Positions 44,106 to 52,515 of a stretch of DNA of 63,290 nt are shown one piece after another (position 1 is the first letter of the stretch; every line of letters starts with the position of its first letter). Under the pieces are notes generated by a model, which saw only the letters and a program-made list of their open reading frames with translations, was not told the origin of the DNA and did no database searches. Source of the DNA: Chloroflexota bacterium. Its GTDB lineage: Bacteria; Chloroflexota; Dehalococcoidia; Dehalococcoidales; UBA5760. The stretch covers positions 1 to 63,290 of the forward strand of contig JADFUW010000027.1 in the NCBI GenBank assembly GCA_015222205.1, read 5' to 3'. Both the position numbers and the translations under genes were made by a program.

Positions 44106-45173
44106 TTATTTTGCCTTAGGATAAGAACCCAGGATTTTCAGAAAACGTGCCTTTGTTTCTAAACTGGCTAGAACATCTCGTGATACCTTATCTTCTCGGT
44201 GGCCTTCGAAGTCAAGGTAAAAGTTATAGTCCCAGGCCTTTTGCCTTGTTGGTCGGGATTCAATCTTGGTCAGGTTAATGTCTCTAGTAGCAAATTCTTT
44301 CAGGAAATCATAAAGTGCCCTTGGTTTATGTTTTACTGAGAAAACTATGGAGGTTTTGTCGTTCCCTGACGGTGGGCAGTCCTCCTTGGACAGAATAAAG
44401 AATCTGGTAAAATTATTCGGGTTATCTTCTATTTCACAGGTAATCGTCTTCATCTTATAGATTTCTGCCGCCCGGCTACTAGCAATGGCGCCGCCATCGG
44501 TCATCTGTTTTTCCTTTATCATCCTTACACTGCCGGCAGTATCGGTGGTAGGGATTAATTCACAGCCCAGGTGCTTTAAGAAGGTTTTGCATTGCCCCAG
44601 GGCTTGAGGGTGGGAATAAATCCTTTTGATAGCGTCCAGCCGCGTGGTGGGATTGGTTATCAGGCAGTGGGCGATTCGGAGTTCTATTTCACCACATACC
44701 TTAAGACTTGAGTCTAAAAGCAGGTCGTATGACTGGCCTACGGTACCCTCCAGTGAGTTCTCTACCGGTACGATGCCAAACTGGACATCATCTTGCTCTA
44801 CGACCTTGAAGACCTCTTCCAGGGTTTCCTGGGGCTTAGTTATTACTAGATGCCCAAAAAACTGAAGAGCCGCCCCTTCGCTATAGGCACCAAATTCTCC
44901 TTGAAAAGCAACCTCAGCACCCTGTGTCCTTCGGCACTCCCTCATTATTTGTTCGTAGATGCTCTCGATAGCTTCTTGTTCTATGTTTTCGTTCTGGGCA
45001 ATGCGTTTGATATGGTCTAAGACCCTTTTTTCCCTGGCGGTATCGTTAATTTGTTTGCCCTGTACCCGTTTCTCCTCACCGATTTCACTAGCAATCTTTA
45101 ACCGCTCACCGATTAGCCTAACAATCTCGGCATCGGTGACATCTATTTTCTTCCTTAAATCATCCAGGCTCAT
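44106..45173 (-). CDS. pheA: Bifunctional chorismate mutase/prephenate dehydratase
   Basis: Three domains in 355 residues: an AroQ chorismate mutase helix bundle ([21 protein letters not shown]) at 1-85, a prephenate dehydratase domain ([34 protein letters not shown] with the TRF motif) and an ACT domain carrying the phenylalanine-sensing ESRPTR. It therefore makes phenylpyruvate and is feedback-inhibited by Phe. It overlaps aroC by four bases. Confidence 0.96.
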   Translation of the reverse strand: MSLDDLRKKIDVTDAEIVRLIGERLKIASEIGEEKRVQGKQINDTAREKRVLDHIKRIAQNENIEQEAIESIYEQIMRECRRTQGAEVAFQGEFGAYSEGAALQFFGHLVITKPQETLEEVFKVVEQDDVQFGIVPVENSLEGTVGQSYDLLLDSSLKVCGEIELRIAHCLITNPTTRLDAIKRIYSHPQALGQCKTFLKHLGCELIPTTDTAGSVRMIKEKQMTDGGAIASSRAAEIYKMKTITCEIEDNPNNFTRFFILSKEDCPPSGNDKTSIVFSVKHKPRALYDFLKEFATRDINLTKIESRPTRQKAWDYNFYLDFEGHREDKVSRDVLASLETKARFLKILGSYPKAK

Positions 45174-46261
45174 TTTATCACCCTTAGAATTAGTCCCGCC
45201 CTCATGGCTAAATCACACAGGGTTATGGCTATCATTGATTCAACGACCACCACTGCCCGGGGTACAATGCAAATATCATGTCTTCCCTTGATGCTCAAGC
45301 TGGTATTCTCCATATCTTTGATATTCACCGTGGGCTGGTTTTTGGCTATAGATGGGGTTGGCTTAATAGCTACCCTGAGTATTATCGGCATGCCGTTACT
45401 TATGCCACCGAGAATGCCGCCGGAGTTGTTGGTTGTGGTGATTATCTTGCCATTTTTGAGGGCGAACGGGTCATTGTTCTCGGAGCCTTTTTTGCTGGCG
45501 GCGGAGAAACCGGAGCCGAACTCAACCCCCTTGACAGCGGGGATAGCCAAAAGGGCTTTAGCCAGCTCGCCATCCAGTGTATCAAATATTGGCTCTCCCA
45601 GACCAGCGGGTACATTAAGGGCTATACCTTCAATAATGCCACCGAGGCTATCCCCCTCCTTCTTAGCCTCCTCAATGGCTCTAGCCATCTCTTCGGCAGC
45701 CTCAGGGTCAGCGCAGTTTAACGAATTCTTACCCGTATTCTCTCTAATCTCGTCAAATTTCTCTGGTTTGGCGGTTATTCCCCCTATCTGGATAGTATGA
45801 GCCAGAACCTCAACACCAGCGAGGCCCAGGATTTTTCTGGCAATAGCCCCACCCATCACCAGAGTGGCGGTAATTCTTCCGGAGAATCTACCCCCGCCCC
45901 GGAAGTCGTTAAACCCCCCGTACTTCATAAAGGCGGTGTAGTCAGCCTGACCCGGCCTCGGCAGAAATCTATTTTTTTCATACTCGCTTGAGTCTATATC
46001 CTGGTTCCATACCATGAGGCAAATAGGGGCCCCGGTAGTGATACCGTTAAAGATGCCGGAAAGAATCTCTACCTTATCTGCCTCTGCCCTTGTGGTTACC
46101 GCTATACTTTTCCCTGGTCTTCTCCTATCTAGGTCTCTTTGGATATCCTCCTCAGTGATGGCTAGACCAGCAGGGCAGCCATCAATGATGGCACCCACAC
46201 ACCTACCGTGGCTTTCGCCAAAGCTGGTTATAGTAAAAAGCTTACCCAGACTATTCGCCAT
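45170..46261 (-). CDS. aroC: Chorismate synthase
   Basis: FMN-dependent final step to chorismate. 363 residues with [54 protein letters not shown] and [17 protein letters not shown]. Overlaps aroA by 11 bases. Confidence 0.97.
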   Translation of the reverse strand: MANSLGKLFTITSFGESHGRCVGAIIDGCPAGLAITEEDIQRDLDRRRPGKSIAVTTRAEADKVEILSGIFNGITTGAPICLMVWNQDIDSSEYEKNRFLPRPGQADYTAFMKYGGFNDFRGGGRFSGRITATLVMGGAIARKILGLAGVEVLAHTIQIGGITAKPEKFDEIRENTGKNSLNCADPEAAEEMARAIEEAKKEGDSLGGIIEGIALNVPAGLGEPIFDTLDGELAKALLAIPAVKGVEFGSGFSAASKKGSENNDPFALKNGKIITTTNNSGGILGGISNGMPIILRVAIKPTPSIAKNQPTVNIKDMENTSLSIKGRHDICIVPRAVVVVESMIAITLCDLAMRAGLILRVIK

Positions 46262-47516
46262 CTACCTTCACCTCGCCGCCGATGCTTCTTAGTATCTTCC
46301 AGAAGTCGGGGAATGTCTTAGAGACACAGTCCGCTTGATTTATTACCGTTTCCCCGGTAGCCGTGCCCAGTACACCGAAAGCCATGGCAATCCGGTGGTC
46401 ATTTCTGGGGTCTATCACAGCCCCTCTCGGTCTTGAGCCGGTGATGAGCAGTCTATTTCTTTCCTCCTGGACCTTTATGCCCATTCTTTCCAAGCCTTCC
46501 CGTAAGGCTGAAACCCGGTTTGATTCCTTTATTCGGGCTCTATCTATCCCGGTAAACTCACTTGTGCCGTCGGCTACGGCCGCCAGAATAGCCACGGTCG
46601 GCAACAGGTCAATGTAGTCAGCCATATCAACCTTTATAGCCCTTAGTTCTGATTTTCTCACGGTTACCGCATTTTTGTCTATACTAACTTGCGCCCCCAT
46701 ATCTGTTAAGAAACTTAATATAATCTTATCACCCTGTAAGCTTTCTGGATTCAGGTTGTCTAGCTGCATCCACCCTGATAGCGCCCCTAGAGCCAAAAGA
46801 TATGAGGCTGAGGACCAGTCCCCCTCTACCAGGTACTTCGCCGGGGTATAGCTTTGTAGTGATATATTAAATTCCCTTAAATCCGGGGAGGTTTCTACCT
46901 TTATGCCGAACTTGCTAAGACAGTCTAGGGTCATCAGTATGAAGGGCTTTGACTCCGGTGGTGTCGTCAGTCTGATTTTAACCCCCAGCTCGGCTAGCGG
47001 GGACACGAGTAGTAGTGCCGAGACGAACTGGGAGCTTATGTTGCCGGCTAGCTCGGTTGTTCCGCCTTTCAATCTACCTCCGTGAACTATTACCGGGGCT
47101 ACCTCGCCCTGAGAGGAGCAATCTACCCCCAGTTGCCTCAGTGCCTCTAGCAATGGTTTGATTGGCCTCTGGGATAGGGAGGGGCCGGGGACTAATCGGC
47201 ATCTCCCGGGGACTTGCGAACAGATAGCCGTCATGAATCTCAAGGTGGCTGCCGAATCACCACAGAACAGGTCTATAGTTGGCTCACAGAAATTGCCTCC
47301 CAAGACCTTCCACGAATCCTCTTCCTGCTGGATATCTGCCCCGATCTTGCGTAACACATTCAGGGCAGCTTCGGTATCATCTGAGCTTAAAGGACGAACA
47401 ATTTCACTCTCGCCCTTAGCCAGGGCAGCACACATGAGTCCCCGAATGGTATAGCTCTTTGACGCCGGGGCAAAGGCCCTTCCCTCTATCTCGCTTTTAT
47501 TGATTAAGGCCTTCAT
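46251..47516 (-). CDS. aroA: 3-phosphoshikimate 1-carboxyvinyltransferase (EPSP synthase)
   Basis: Transfers enolpyruvyl from PEP to shikimate-3-phosphate. 421 residues with [16 protein letters not shown], the [13 protein letters not shown] motif (G-x-S-x-T-x-R region), and [18 protein letters not shown]. The [12 protein letters not shown] ending is complete. Overlaps aroK by 20 bases. Confidence 0.97.
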   Translation of the reverse strand: MKALINKSEIEGRAFAPASKSYTIRGLMCAALAKGESEIVRPLSSDDTEAALNVLRKIGADIQQEEDSWKVLGGNFCEPTIDLFCGDSAATLRFMTAICSQVPGRCRLVPGPSLSQRPIKPLLEALRQLGVDCSSQGEVAPVIVHGGRLKGGTTELAGNISSQFVSALLLVSPLAELGVKIRLTTPPESKPFILMTLDCLSKFGIKVETSPDLREFNISLQSYTPAKYLVEGDWSSASYLLALGALSGWMQLDNLNPESLQGDKIILSFLTDMGAQVSIDKNAVTVRKSELRAIKVDMADYIDLLPTVAILAAVADGTSEFTGIDRARIKESNRVSALREGLERMGIKVQEERNRLLITGSRPRGAVIDPRNDHRIAMAFGVLGTATGETVINQADCVSKTFPDFWKILRSIGGEVKVDGE

Positions 47517-48027
47517 GCTCTTTTATCCTGGCTATTATCTGGTCGGCGGCAGAATCAATATCCAGCCTTGAAGTATCTATGGCGATGTCAGCGGCTCGCT
47601 GGTAAAATGGCTCACGAAATGTTAACAGTTCCTGGATAGCCTGGGCCGGGTTAGCCACTTTAAGGAGCGGCCTCTCTTCGGTATCGTTTGATGTCCGCTT
47701 TAGTATTACTTCCGGGGAGGTAGTGAGGTAGACTATTACGGCTTCTTTCTTTAGTCGGTCAATGTTTATTTTATTAAGGATTAACCCACCCCCACAGGCA
47801 ATCACGGCGTTTTTCTTTTGGCTAACCTCTTTAGTGACTTCAATCTCAAGCTCCCGAAAGGCTATCTCTCCGTCCTCTCGGAATACCTCGGGTATGGGCT
47901 TACCTGCCTTCTGCTCAATCAACGGGTCTAGCTCAATAAATTCCTTACCCAGTTTTCCAGCTAGGGCCCTCCCCACCACAGTTTTCCCCGTCCCCATGAA
48001 ACCAATTAGGGCGATGCTAGTTTTCAT
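47497..48027 (-). CDS. aroK: Shikimate kinase
   Basis: A 176-residue NMP-kinase-fold enzyme: Walker A GFMGTGKTVVGRALA, the shikimate-binding region ELDPLIEQKAGKPIPEVF and FRELE, and ACGGGLILN. The lid contains RPLLK. Overlaps both neighbours. Confidence 0.96.
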   Translation of the reverse strand: MKTSIALIGFMGTGKTVVGRALAGKLGKEFIELDPLIEQKAGKPIPEVFREDGEIAFRELEIEVTKEVSQKKNAVIACGGGLILNKINIDRLKKEAVIVYLTTSPEVILKRTSNDTEERPLLKVANPAQAIQELLTFREPFYQRAADIAIDTSRLDIDSAADQIIARIKEHEGLNQ

Positions 48028-48895
48028 TAGCCTCTAGTGCCTTAATGGCTTCCTTTTTCATCAGGTCAACGGGGGCTTTTTGTCCCGTCCACTTCTCAAA
48101 GGCCAAAGCCCCTTGCCAGACCAGCATATCAAGCCCGCCGATAGTTTTGGCACCAGCTGCCCCTGCCTCTCTCAGTAACCTCGTCTTTAGCGGGTTATAC
48201 ACGACATCAAAAACAACCAGGCTAGATTTTAGCAGTTTAGCTGGAACGAGGGTGTCATCAATATTCGGACTCATGCCGATACTGGTGGCATTAATCAGCA
48301 CATCGGCTCCTTCCAGTGCCGTTGCTAGATTTTCCTCATCCAGTTCTAGTGCGTTAACCTCTTTCTTAAAGGTATTAAAGATTTCCTGAGCTAGCTCCTC
48401 TGCCCAGTCTAATTCCAGTGGGCGGTTAAGGATAACCAGATTAGCCCCCCTATCAGCAAGAATAAAGGAAATCGCTCTTGAGACACCACCTGCCCCTAGG
48501 ATGACTATGTTTTTTCCCTCCGGCTCGACCCCCTTATCCCGTAGTGCTTGCAGGAATCCGGTGGCATCGGTATTATAGCCCCTTAAAACACCGTCGTCAC
48601 TCACTATGGTATTAACGGCACCTATCTTTTGGGCCAGGGGGTCTAGTTCATCCAGAAATGGAATGACTGCCACCTTGTGGGGTATAGTGACATTTAAGCC
48701 CCTTATATTCAGGGCTGTCATTCCATGAATTGCCTTACCCAGTTCTTCTTTTCTTACCCGGAAAGCAATATAAATATAATCTAACCCCAACTCTTTAAAG
48801 GCGGCATTATGCATCACCGGTGACATAGTGTGCTCTATAGGGTCACCGATTACACCACAGATTCGTGTTTTCCCCGATATAACCATATTTCTCAT
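48017..48895 (-). CDS. aroE: Shikimate dehydrogenase
   Basis: NADP-dependent reduction of 3-dehydroshikimate. 292 residues with IGDPIEHTMSPVMHNAAF, NVTIPHKVAVIPFLDEL (catalytic Lys), GAVNTIVSDDGVLRGYNTD, and nucleotide-binding VILGAGGVSRAISFIL. GGLDMLVWQGALAFEKWTG ends the domain. The first ATG or the one three codons later may be the start. Confidence 0.96.
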   Translation of the reverse strand: MRNMVISGKTRICGVIGDPIEHTMSPVMHNAAFKELGLDYIYIAFRVRKEELGKAIHGMTALNIRGLNVTIPHKVAVIPFLDELDPLAQKIGAVNTIVSDDGVLRGYNTDATGFLQALRDKGVEPEGKNIVILGAGGVSRAISFILADRGANLVILNRPLELDWAEELAQEIFNTFKKEVNALELDEENLATALEGADVLINATSIGMSPNIDDTLVPAKLLKSSLVVFDVVYNPLKTRLLREAGAAGAKTIGGLDMLVWQGALAFEKWTGQKAPVDLMKKEAIKALEANEN

Positions 48896-48923
48896 CCGTT
48901 TACCATACTATAGATTTTCTTTC

Positions 48924-49580
48924 TCATCCTGACATTATTTGGTATATTTTTGTCAGGTGGCTTACCGTTATTTGGCCGGGGGCAGATTCTTTACCCTCCC
49001 CGATGGAGGCATAGGTAAAATATCCCCCGACCAGGGGACAAAAAACCCGACTGGTAAAACCCAAGGGACCCATAGCAAACGAAACTATCTTTACCTCGGG
49101 AAACTCAGCGATGAGCTTGAGGGTGGTCAGGTTGTCCTTAAAGCTCTGTGCCGTGGTAATCACCTTGCATACATCGGCGCCAGCGGCTAGCTCTCTTTGA
49201 ACTATCTCCTTTAGCCTGTTAAGTGGAGGCGTTTTCTTAAGCTCATGAAGCGACACCAGGCACCTGGCTCGCCTCTTAATTAATGGGATAGCCGTCGCTA
49301 GATTTTTTGTTCTAAGCTCAATATCAACTATATTTGCCCCCAGCTCAACGGCCCTAATAAGCTCCTCTATTCTACCAGCTTCATCCCTTTGCCACCGTCC
49401 ACCCTCGTCTGACATTCTATTACAGGCTATCCAGGGTTTCCTAAGCTGCTTGGCTAAATTCGGCCACCCCCCGCCAATTAAGTCTATGCGAACCTCAAAT
49501 AGCTCTACGAGAGGCTCAACCTTTCTTATTGCTGATAGGTCATCTTTTATAATTGCAGCACAAATCCTCGGTTTTTTCAT
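48924..49580 (-). CDS. aroD: 3-dehydroquinate dehydratase type I
   Basis: A 218-residue class I dehydroquinase with TIM-barrel fold. Visible features are VELFEVRIDLI, VSLHEL with the catalytic histidine, and GADVCKVITTAQS with the Schiff-base lysine. The C-terminal part has SFAMGPLGFTSRVFCPLVGG. Confidence 0.94.
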   Translation of the reverse strand: MKKPRICAAIIKDDLSAIRKVEPLVELFEVRIDLIGGGWPNLAKQLRKPWIACNRMSDEGGRWQRDEAGRIEELIRAVELGANIVDIELRTKNLATAIPLIKRRARCLVSLHELKKTPPLNRLKEIVQRELAAGADVCKVITTAQSFKDNLTTLKLIAEFPEVKIVSFAMGPLGFTSRVFCPLVGGYFTYASIGEGKESAPGQITVSHLTKIYQIMSG

Positions 49581-49595
49581 TCTAGTTCCAGCTTT

Positions 49596-50669
49596 TTAAT
49601 CTAATAAAACCTGCTCTATTAAAGATAGGTTTACTTCGTCGGTGATAAATACCTTGCCTAGGACTTCGGGTAAGATGAACCTTATCTTACCCATTAAAAC
49701 CTTCTTGTCGTGTTGCATCGCCGAAATTAGTTCTTCTACTTTAAGCTCTGGGAGTTTGGTTGGCAAGCCAGCCTGCTTAATAAGGCTTTCTAGTCTGAGT
49801 AATTCATTTTCACTGAGTATTCCCATCTTGTTTGAAATTCTGGCGGCGGCTATCATCCCAATAGCTACTGCCTCACCGTGTCCTACTCTGAAGTCTGAGG
49901 CTGATTCAATGGCATGTCCCACCGTATGACCGTAGTTTAAAATAGCTCTTAGATTTAAGTCCTTCTCATCCTTAGCCACTACTTCAGCTTTAATTTCAGC
50001 TGACCGGAAGATAATCTCCTCAAGTGCCTCCTCATTGAGTGATTTTATTCTGTCAATGTTTTTCTCAAGATAGGTAAGGAATCCTTTATCCCAGATAACC
50101 CCGTATTTTATCACCTCGGCTAAACCGTCACTGAGTGTTTTGTTATCAAGTGTTTTTAGGGTATCAATATCAGTAATTACTAGCCTTGGTTGATAAAATG
50201 CCCCGATTTTGTTTTTCAGCTGACCGTGGTCTACGGCCACCTTACCCCCGATACTGCTATCAACCTGTGCCAGCAGGGTAGTTGGTATCTGTATTAGTGG
50301 TACCCCTCGTAGGTACGTAGCCGCTACGAATCCAGCTAAGTCGCCGATAACACCACCGCCTAAGGCTAGAATAGGTGTTGTCCTTTCTGCATGGCAATTG
50401 GCTAATTCATGGTATAGCCTGCCGGCGGTCTCCAGTGATTTTTGCTCCTCCCCGTCGGGAACCTGTAGGGTAGTTACCGTGAAGCCCTCTGGAGTCAGGC
50501 TTTGCTCTAGAGCCTCGCCATACAGACCTTTCACGACAGGGTTGGTGATAATCACCACCTTGTCAACAAAGCCGGCTTTCTTTAGTTTACGGCCGGTTTG
50601 GGAAAGTATTCCGGAATCTATATGGGCCTCGTAGCTGTTACTGCCTAGTTTTATCTTAACTTTCTTCAT
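49596..50669 (-). CDS. aroB: 3-dehydroquinate synthase
   Basis: A 357-residue NAD- and zinc-dependent enzyme: PDGEEQKSLETA, GGGVIGDLAGFVAATYLRGV, IPTTLLAQVDSSIGGKVAVD and the metal ligand motif NYGHTVGHAIE. Overlaps aroF by 14 bases. Confidence 0.96.
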   Translation of the reverse strand: MKKVKIKLGSNSYEAHIDSGILSQTGRKLKKAGFVDKVVIITNPVVKGLYGEALEQSLTPEGFTVTTLQVPDGEEQKSLETAGRLYHELANCHAERTTPILALGGGVIGDLAGFVAATYLRGVPLIQIPTTLLAQVDSSIGGKVAVDHGQLKNKIGAFYQPRLVITDIDTLKTLDNKTLSDGLAEVIKYGVIWDKGFLTYLEKNIDRIKSLNEEALEEIIFRSAEIKAEVVAKDEKDLNLRAILNYGHTVGHAIESASDFRVGHGEAVAIGMIAAARISNKMGILSENELLRLESLIKQAGLPTKLPELKVEELISAMQHDKKVLMGKIRFILPEVLGKVFITDEVNLSLIEQVLLD

Positions 50670-51726
50670 TTTTTCTTGGCTTAGTTAGTTTGTGGATTTC
50701 TCGGCAGGTATTGATGACTTCTTTAAGTTCATCAGGGGTGATTGCCTGTTGGGCATCAACTAGAGCCTCTGCCGGATTGTAGTGCATCTCAATCATGAGT
50801 CCGCTGGCTCCGGCGGCGATAGCGGCGCAGCACATATTAAAGATGAGGTCCCGACGTCCCGAGGCATGACTGGGGTCAACAATTACCGGCAGATAGGTTT
50901 CTTTCTGAATCACGGGAACGGCAGATAGGTCTAGGGTATATCGGGTGTAGTTTTTACCTTTACCTATGGGTAGTATGCCTCTTTCACAGAGAATAATGTC
51001 TTTATTACCCTCGGCGGCGATATATTCAGCAAAAGACAGGAATTCTTCAATACCGGCACCGAAATGGCGTTTAAATAAAATGGGCTTCTTTGTCCTGGCT
51101 ATCTTGGTTAGCAGGTCCTGATTATACATGTTTCTAGACCCTATTTGGAGTATGTCGGCATACTCAGCGGCTAGGTCGACCTGTGTTTCCCCTCTTACTT
51201 CAGTCACCGTGGCTAGATTAAACCTTTCTCCAGCTTCACGTAGCCAGGCTAAAGCCTCTCTGGCTTCTTCCCAGCCTATGGAGCCCAGGCCCTGGAAAGA
51301 GTGAACTGAGCTCCTTGGTTTAAAGATGCCCCCCCTTAGAATATGAGCTCCGGCCTTCTTGGCCTCTTCGGCAATTCTTAGTAGTTGTCTGTGGCTCTCC
51401 ACGGCACAGGGTCCGGCAATGAATACGGGTTCGCTGCCACCTATCTCAATGTCACCCACCTTGATTATTGAGTGTTCCATTTCATCTTCAAGGAATTTAC
51501 TGTATTCCTTGCTGATTAGTTTATAGGGGACTTCAACCATTGTTGCCTCCTTCACCCCGGGGAAAGTGGCAAAGTGTTCGAATGGCGCTTTATTCTCATC
51601 GCCAACTAAGCCGATTATGGTTCGGTATTTCCCCTTGGAGACATCGGCTCTCAATCCGTATTTCTTTATTTCTTTCACTACCTGGGTTACTTGTTCTGGC
51701 GTTGCGTCAGTTTTCATTATAATCAT
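50656..51726 (-). CDS. aroF: DAHP synthase, type I-beta with N-terminal ferredoxin-like regulatory domain
   Basis: First committed step of the shikimate pathway: PEP plus erythrose-4-phosphate to DAHP. Residues 1-75 form a ferredoxin-like regulatory domain known in Thermotoga-type enzymes for Tyr/Phe inhibition; the barrel shows FIAGPCAVES, FKPRSSVHSFQGLG, LFKRHFGAGIEE and VDPSHASGRRDL. It heads the nine-gene operon and has a strong ribosome site (GGGAGGGGG). It lies directly downstream of an aromatic leader peptide and terminator. Confidence 0.96.
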   Translation of the reverse strand: MIIMKTDATPEQVTQVVKEIKKYGLRADVSKGKYRTIIGLVGDENKAPFEHFATFPGVKEATMVEVPYKLISKEYSKFLEDEMEHSIIKVGDIEIGGSEPVFIAGPCAVESHRQLLRIAEEAKKAGAHILRGGIFKPRSSVHSFQGLGSIGWEEAREALAWLREAGERFNLATVTEVRGETQVDLAAEYADILQIGSRNMYNQDLLTKIARTKKPILFKRHFGAGIEEFLSFAEYIAAEGNKDIILCERGILPIGKGKNYTRYTLDLSAVPVIQKETYLPVIVDPSHASGRRDLIFNMCCAAIAAGASGLMIEMHYNPAEALVDAQQAITPDELKEVINTCREIHKLTKPRKNEES

Positions 51727-51797
51727 TTATCCCCCTCCCAAAAATTTTATACAGATTAGGTAACCTCTTATTGGATGAAGTCCTTGTTGTTGTGCCC

Positions 51798-51831
51798 AAA
51801 ATAGAAGAACCCCCCTTGCTTGGGAGGGTTC
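51798..51831 (-). terminator. Intrinsic terminator in the aro leader (attenuator)
   Basis: On the minus strand GGAACCCTCC...GGGGGGTTC forms a 9-bp stem (one G-U) with a 7-nt loop, followed by TTCTATTTT. It lies about 70 bp before aroF and after the leader peptide stop, so it should block aro transcription when formed. Confidence 0.88.
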
Positions 51832-51894
51832 CTGAATTTCTATAGTCTACTTTTACTGTCTTATGATATTTTCTTAAACGCTGTCCCCCCAAGC
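51818..51894 (-). promoter_or_regulatory. Antiterminator pairing of the aro leader
   Basis: GCTTGGGGGG (51894-51885), inside the last codons of the leader ORF, is complementary over 10 bp (one G-U) to CCTCCCAAGC (51827-51818), which includes most of the terminator's 5' arm and loop. The two structures are mutually exclusive. A ribosome that reaches the leader stop would cover the first segment and allow termination. Confidence 0.82.
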
Positions 51895-51963
51895 GCACCT
51901 TGTGCGCCAGCTAAACGCGAAATAAGTATAATACACTCCCTGGAGGGCAGCATAGCTTAGCAT
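51874..51963 (-). CDS. Aromatic-rich leader peptide of the aro operon
   Basis: A 29-codon ORF absent from the track, starting MLSYAALQGVYYTYFAFSW and ending in CAWGDSV-stop. Codons 4-19 hold four Tyr, two Phe and one Trp, and a second Trp is near the end: eight aromatics in 29. A ribosome site (GAGGT, 10 nt upstream) and a promoter are in place. Hairpin GCGCAC-AAG-GTGCGC (51907-51893) begins at the SW codon, serving as the pause hairpin of classical attenuators. Stalling at uncharged tRNA-Tyr, -Phe or -Trp would break this hairpin and permit antitermination. Confidence 0.85.
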   Translation of the reverse strand: MLSYAALQGVYYTYFAFSWRTRCAWGDSV

Positions 51964-51993
51964 AATAATACTTACCTCATTTCCTTCTAGCTT

Positions 51994-52022
51994 AGCCTAT
52001 CACAAGGGATATGGTTTGTCAA
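51994..52022 (-). promoter_or_regulatory. Promoter of the aro leader/operon
   Basis: TTGACA (52022-52017), 17 nt, TAGGCT (51999-51994) on the minus strand. The predicted transcript starts near 51987, about 24 nt before the leader ATG. Confidence 0.7.
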
Positions 52023-52093
52023 GCAAGCCTGCATTACTAAGGTTTTATCTAGTAAGCCTGGCCGCTTTTATTGCTCTAGGGGGGAGATGGTGC

Positions 52094-52142
52094 TTGACGG
52101 TGGTGAAAATTTGCTGTAGAGTAATATCGTATTGCAATATCG
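52094..52142 (+). promoter_or_regulatory. Promoter and candidate operator of padR
   Basis: TTGACG (52094), 17 nt, TAGAGT (52117). At the expected transcript start lie the palindrome TATTGCAATA (52130-52139) and a direct repeat AATATCG (52123 and 52136, 13 bp apart), a plausible autoregulatory operator for PadR. Confidence 0.55.
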
Positions 52143-52154
52143 GGGAGCGTTATT

Positions 52155-52460
52155 ATGGTGGACAGGGAGTTTTTCCTGGGATTTATTAAGATTCACATCC
52201 TATATCACGCTTCCAAGGAGCCAATCTTTGGCGTGGAAATAGCCAAGGAGCTGGCAAGACACGGCTATAATGTCAGCCCGGGCACCCTGTATCCGGTGCT
52301 GCACCGCCTGGAAAAAGAGGGCTATCTGGAGAGCAGCCCCAGGTTAGTTAATGGCAGAGTAAGGAAATACTACCAGGCTACTGGCGAGGGAAAGAGGGCA
52401 CTGGTGCAGTCGAGAAAGAAAATCAGGGAACTGGTGACTGAGGTCTTATATGATAGATAG
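52155..52460 (+). CDS. PadR family transcriptional regulator
   Basis: A 101-residue winged-helix regulator: HILYHASKEPIFGVEIAKEL, YNVSPGTLYPVLHRLEKEGYL and the wing ending GRVRKYYQATGEGKRAL. The short C-terminus marks subfamily 2. It sits 39 bp upstream of an MFS exporter and would repress it until a ligand binds. Confidence 0.9.
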   Translation: MVDREFFLGFIKIHILYHASKEPIFGVEIAKELARHGYNVSPGTLYPVLHRLEKEGYLESSPRLVNGRVRKYYQATGEGKRALVQSRKKIRELVTEVLYDR

Positions 52461-52515
52461 TTGGAAAAGCTATTAATTGAGGTTTTACAGGGTAAGTAGT
52501 TGGCAGAGCTATTAA
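52458..52515 (+). repeat. Imperfect 19-bp direct repeat at the padR/MFS junction
   Basis: TAGTTGGAAAAGCTATTAA (52458) and TAGTTGGCAGAGCTATTAA (52497) match at 17 of 19 bases, 39 bp apart. Each holds a TTG start-like codon; only the second leads into the exporter frame. Confidence 0.75.

Noticed and set aside
45204-45800. 198-aa and 147-aa plus-strand ORFs
   Set aside because: Antisense of aroC with all chorismate synthase motifs intact on the other strand.
51707-51898. 63-aa minus-strand ORF in the aro leader
   Set aside because: It runs through the terminator and into aroF, lacks a ribosome site and overlaps the better leader peptide in another frame.
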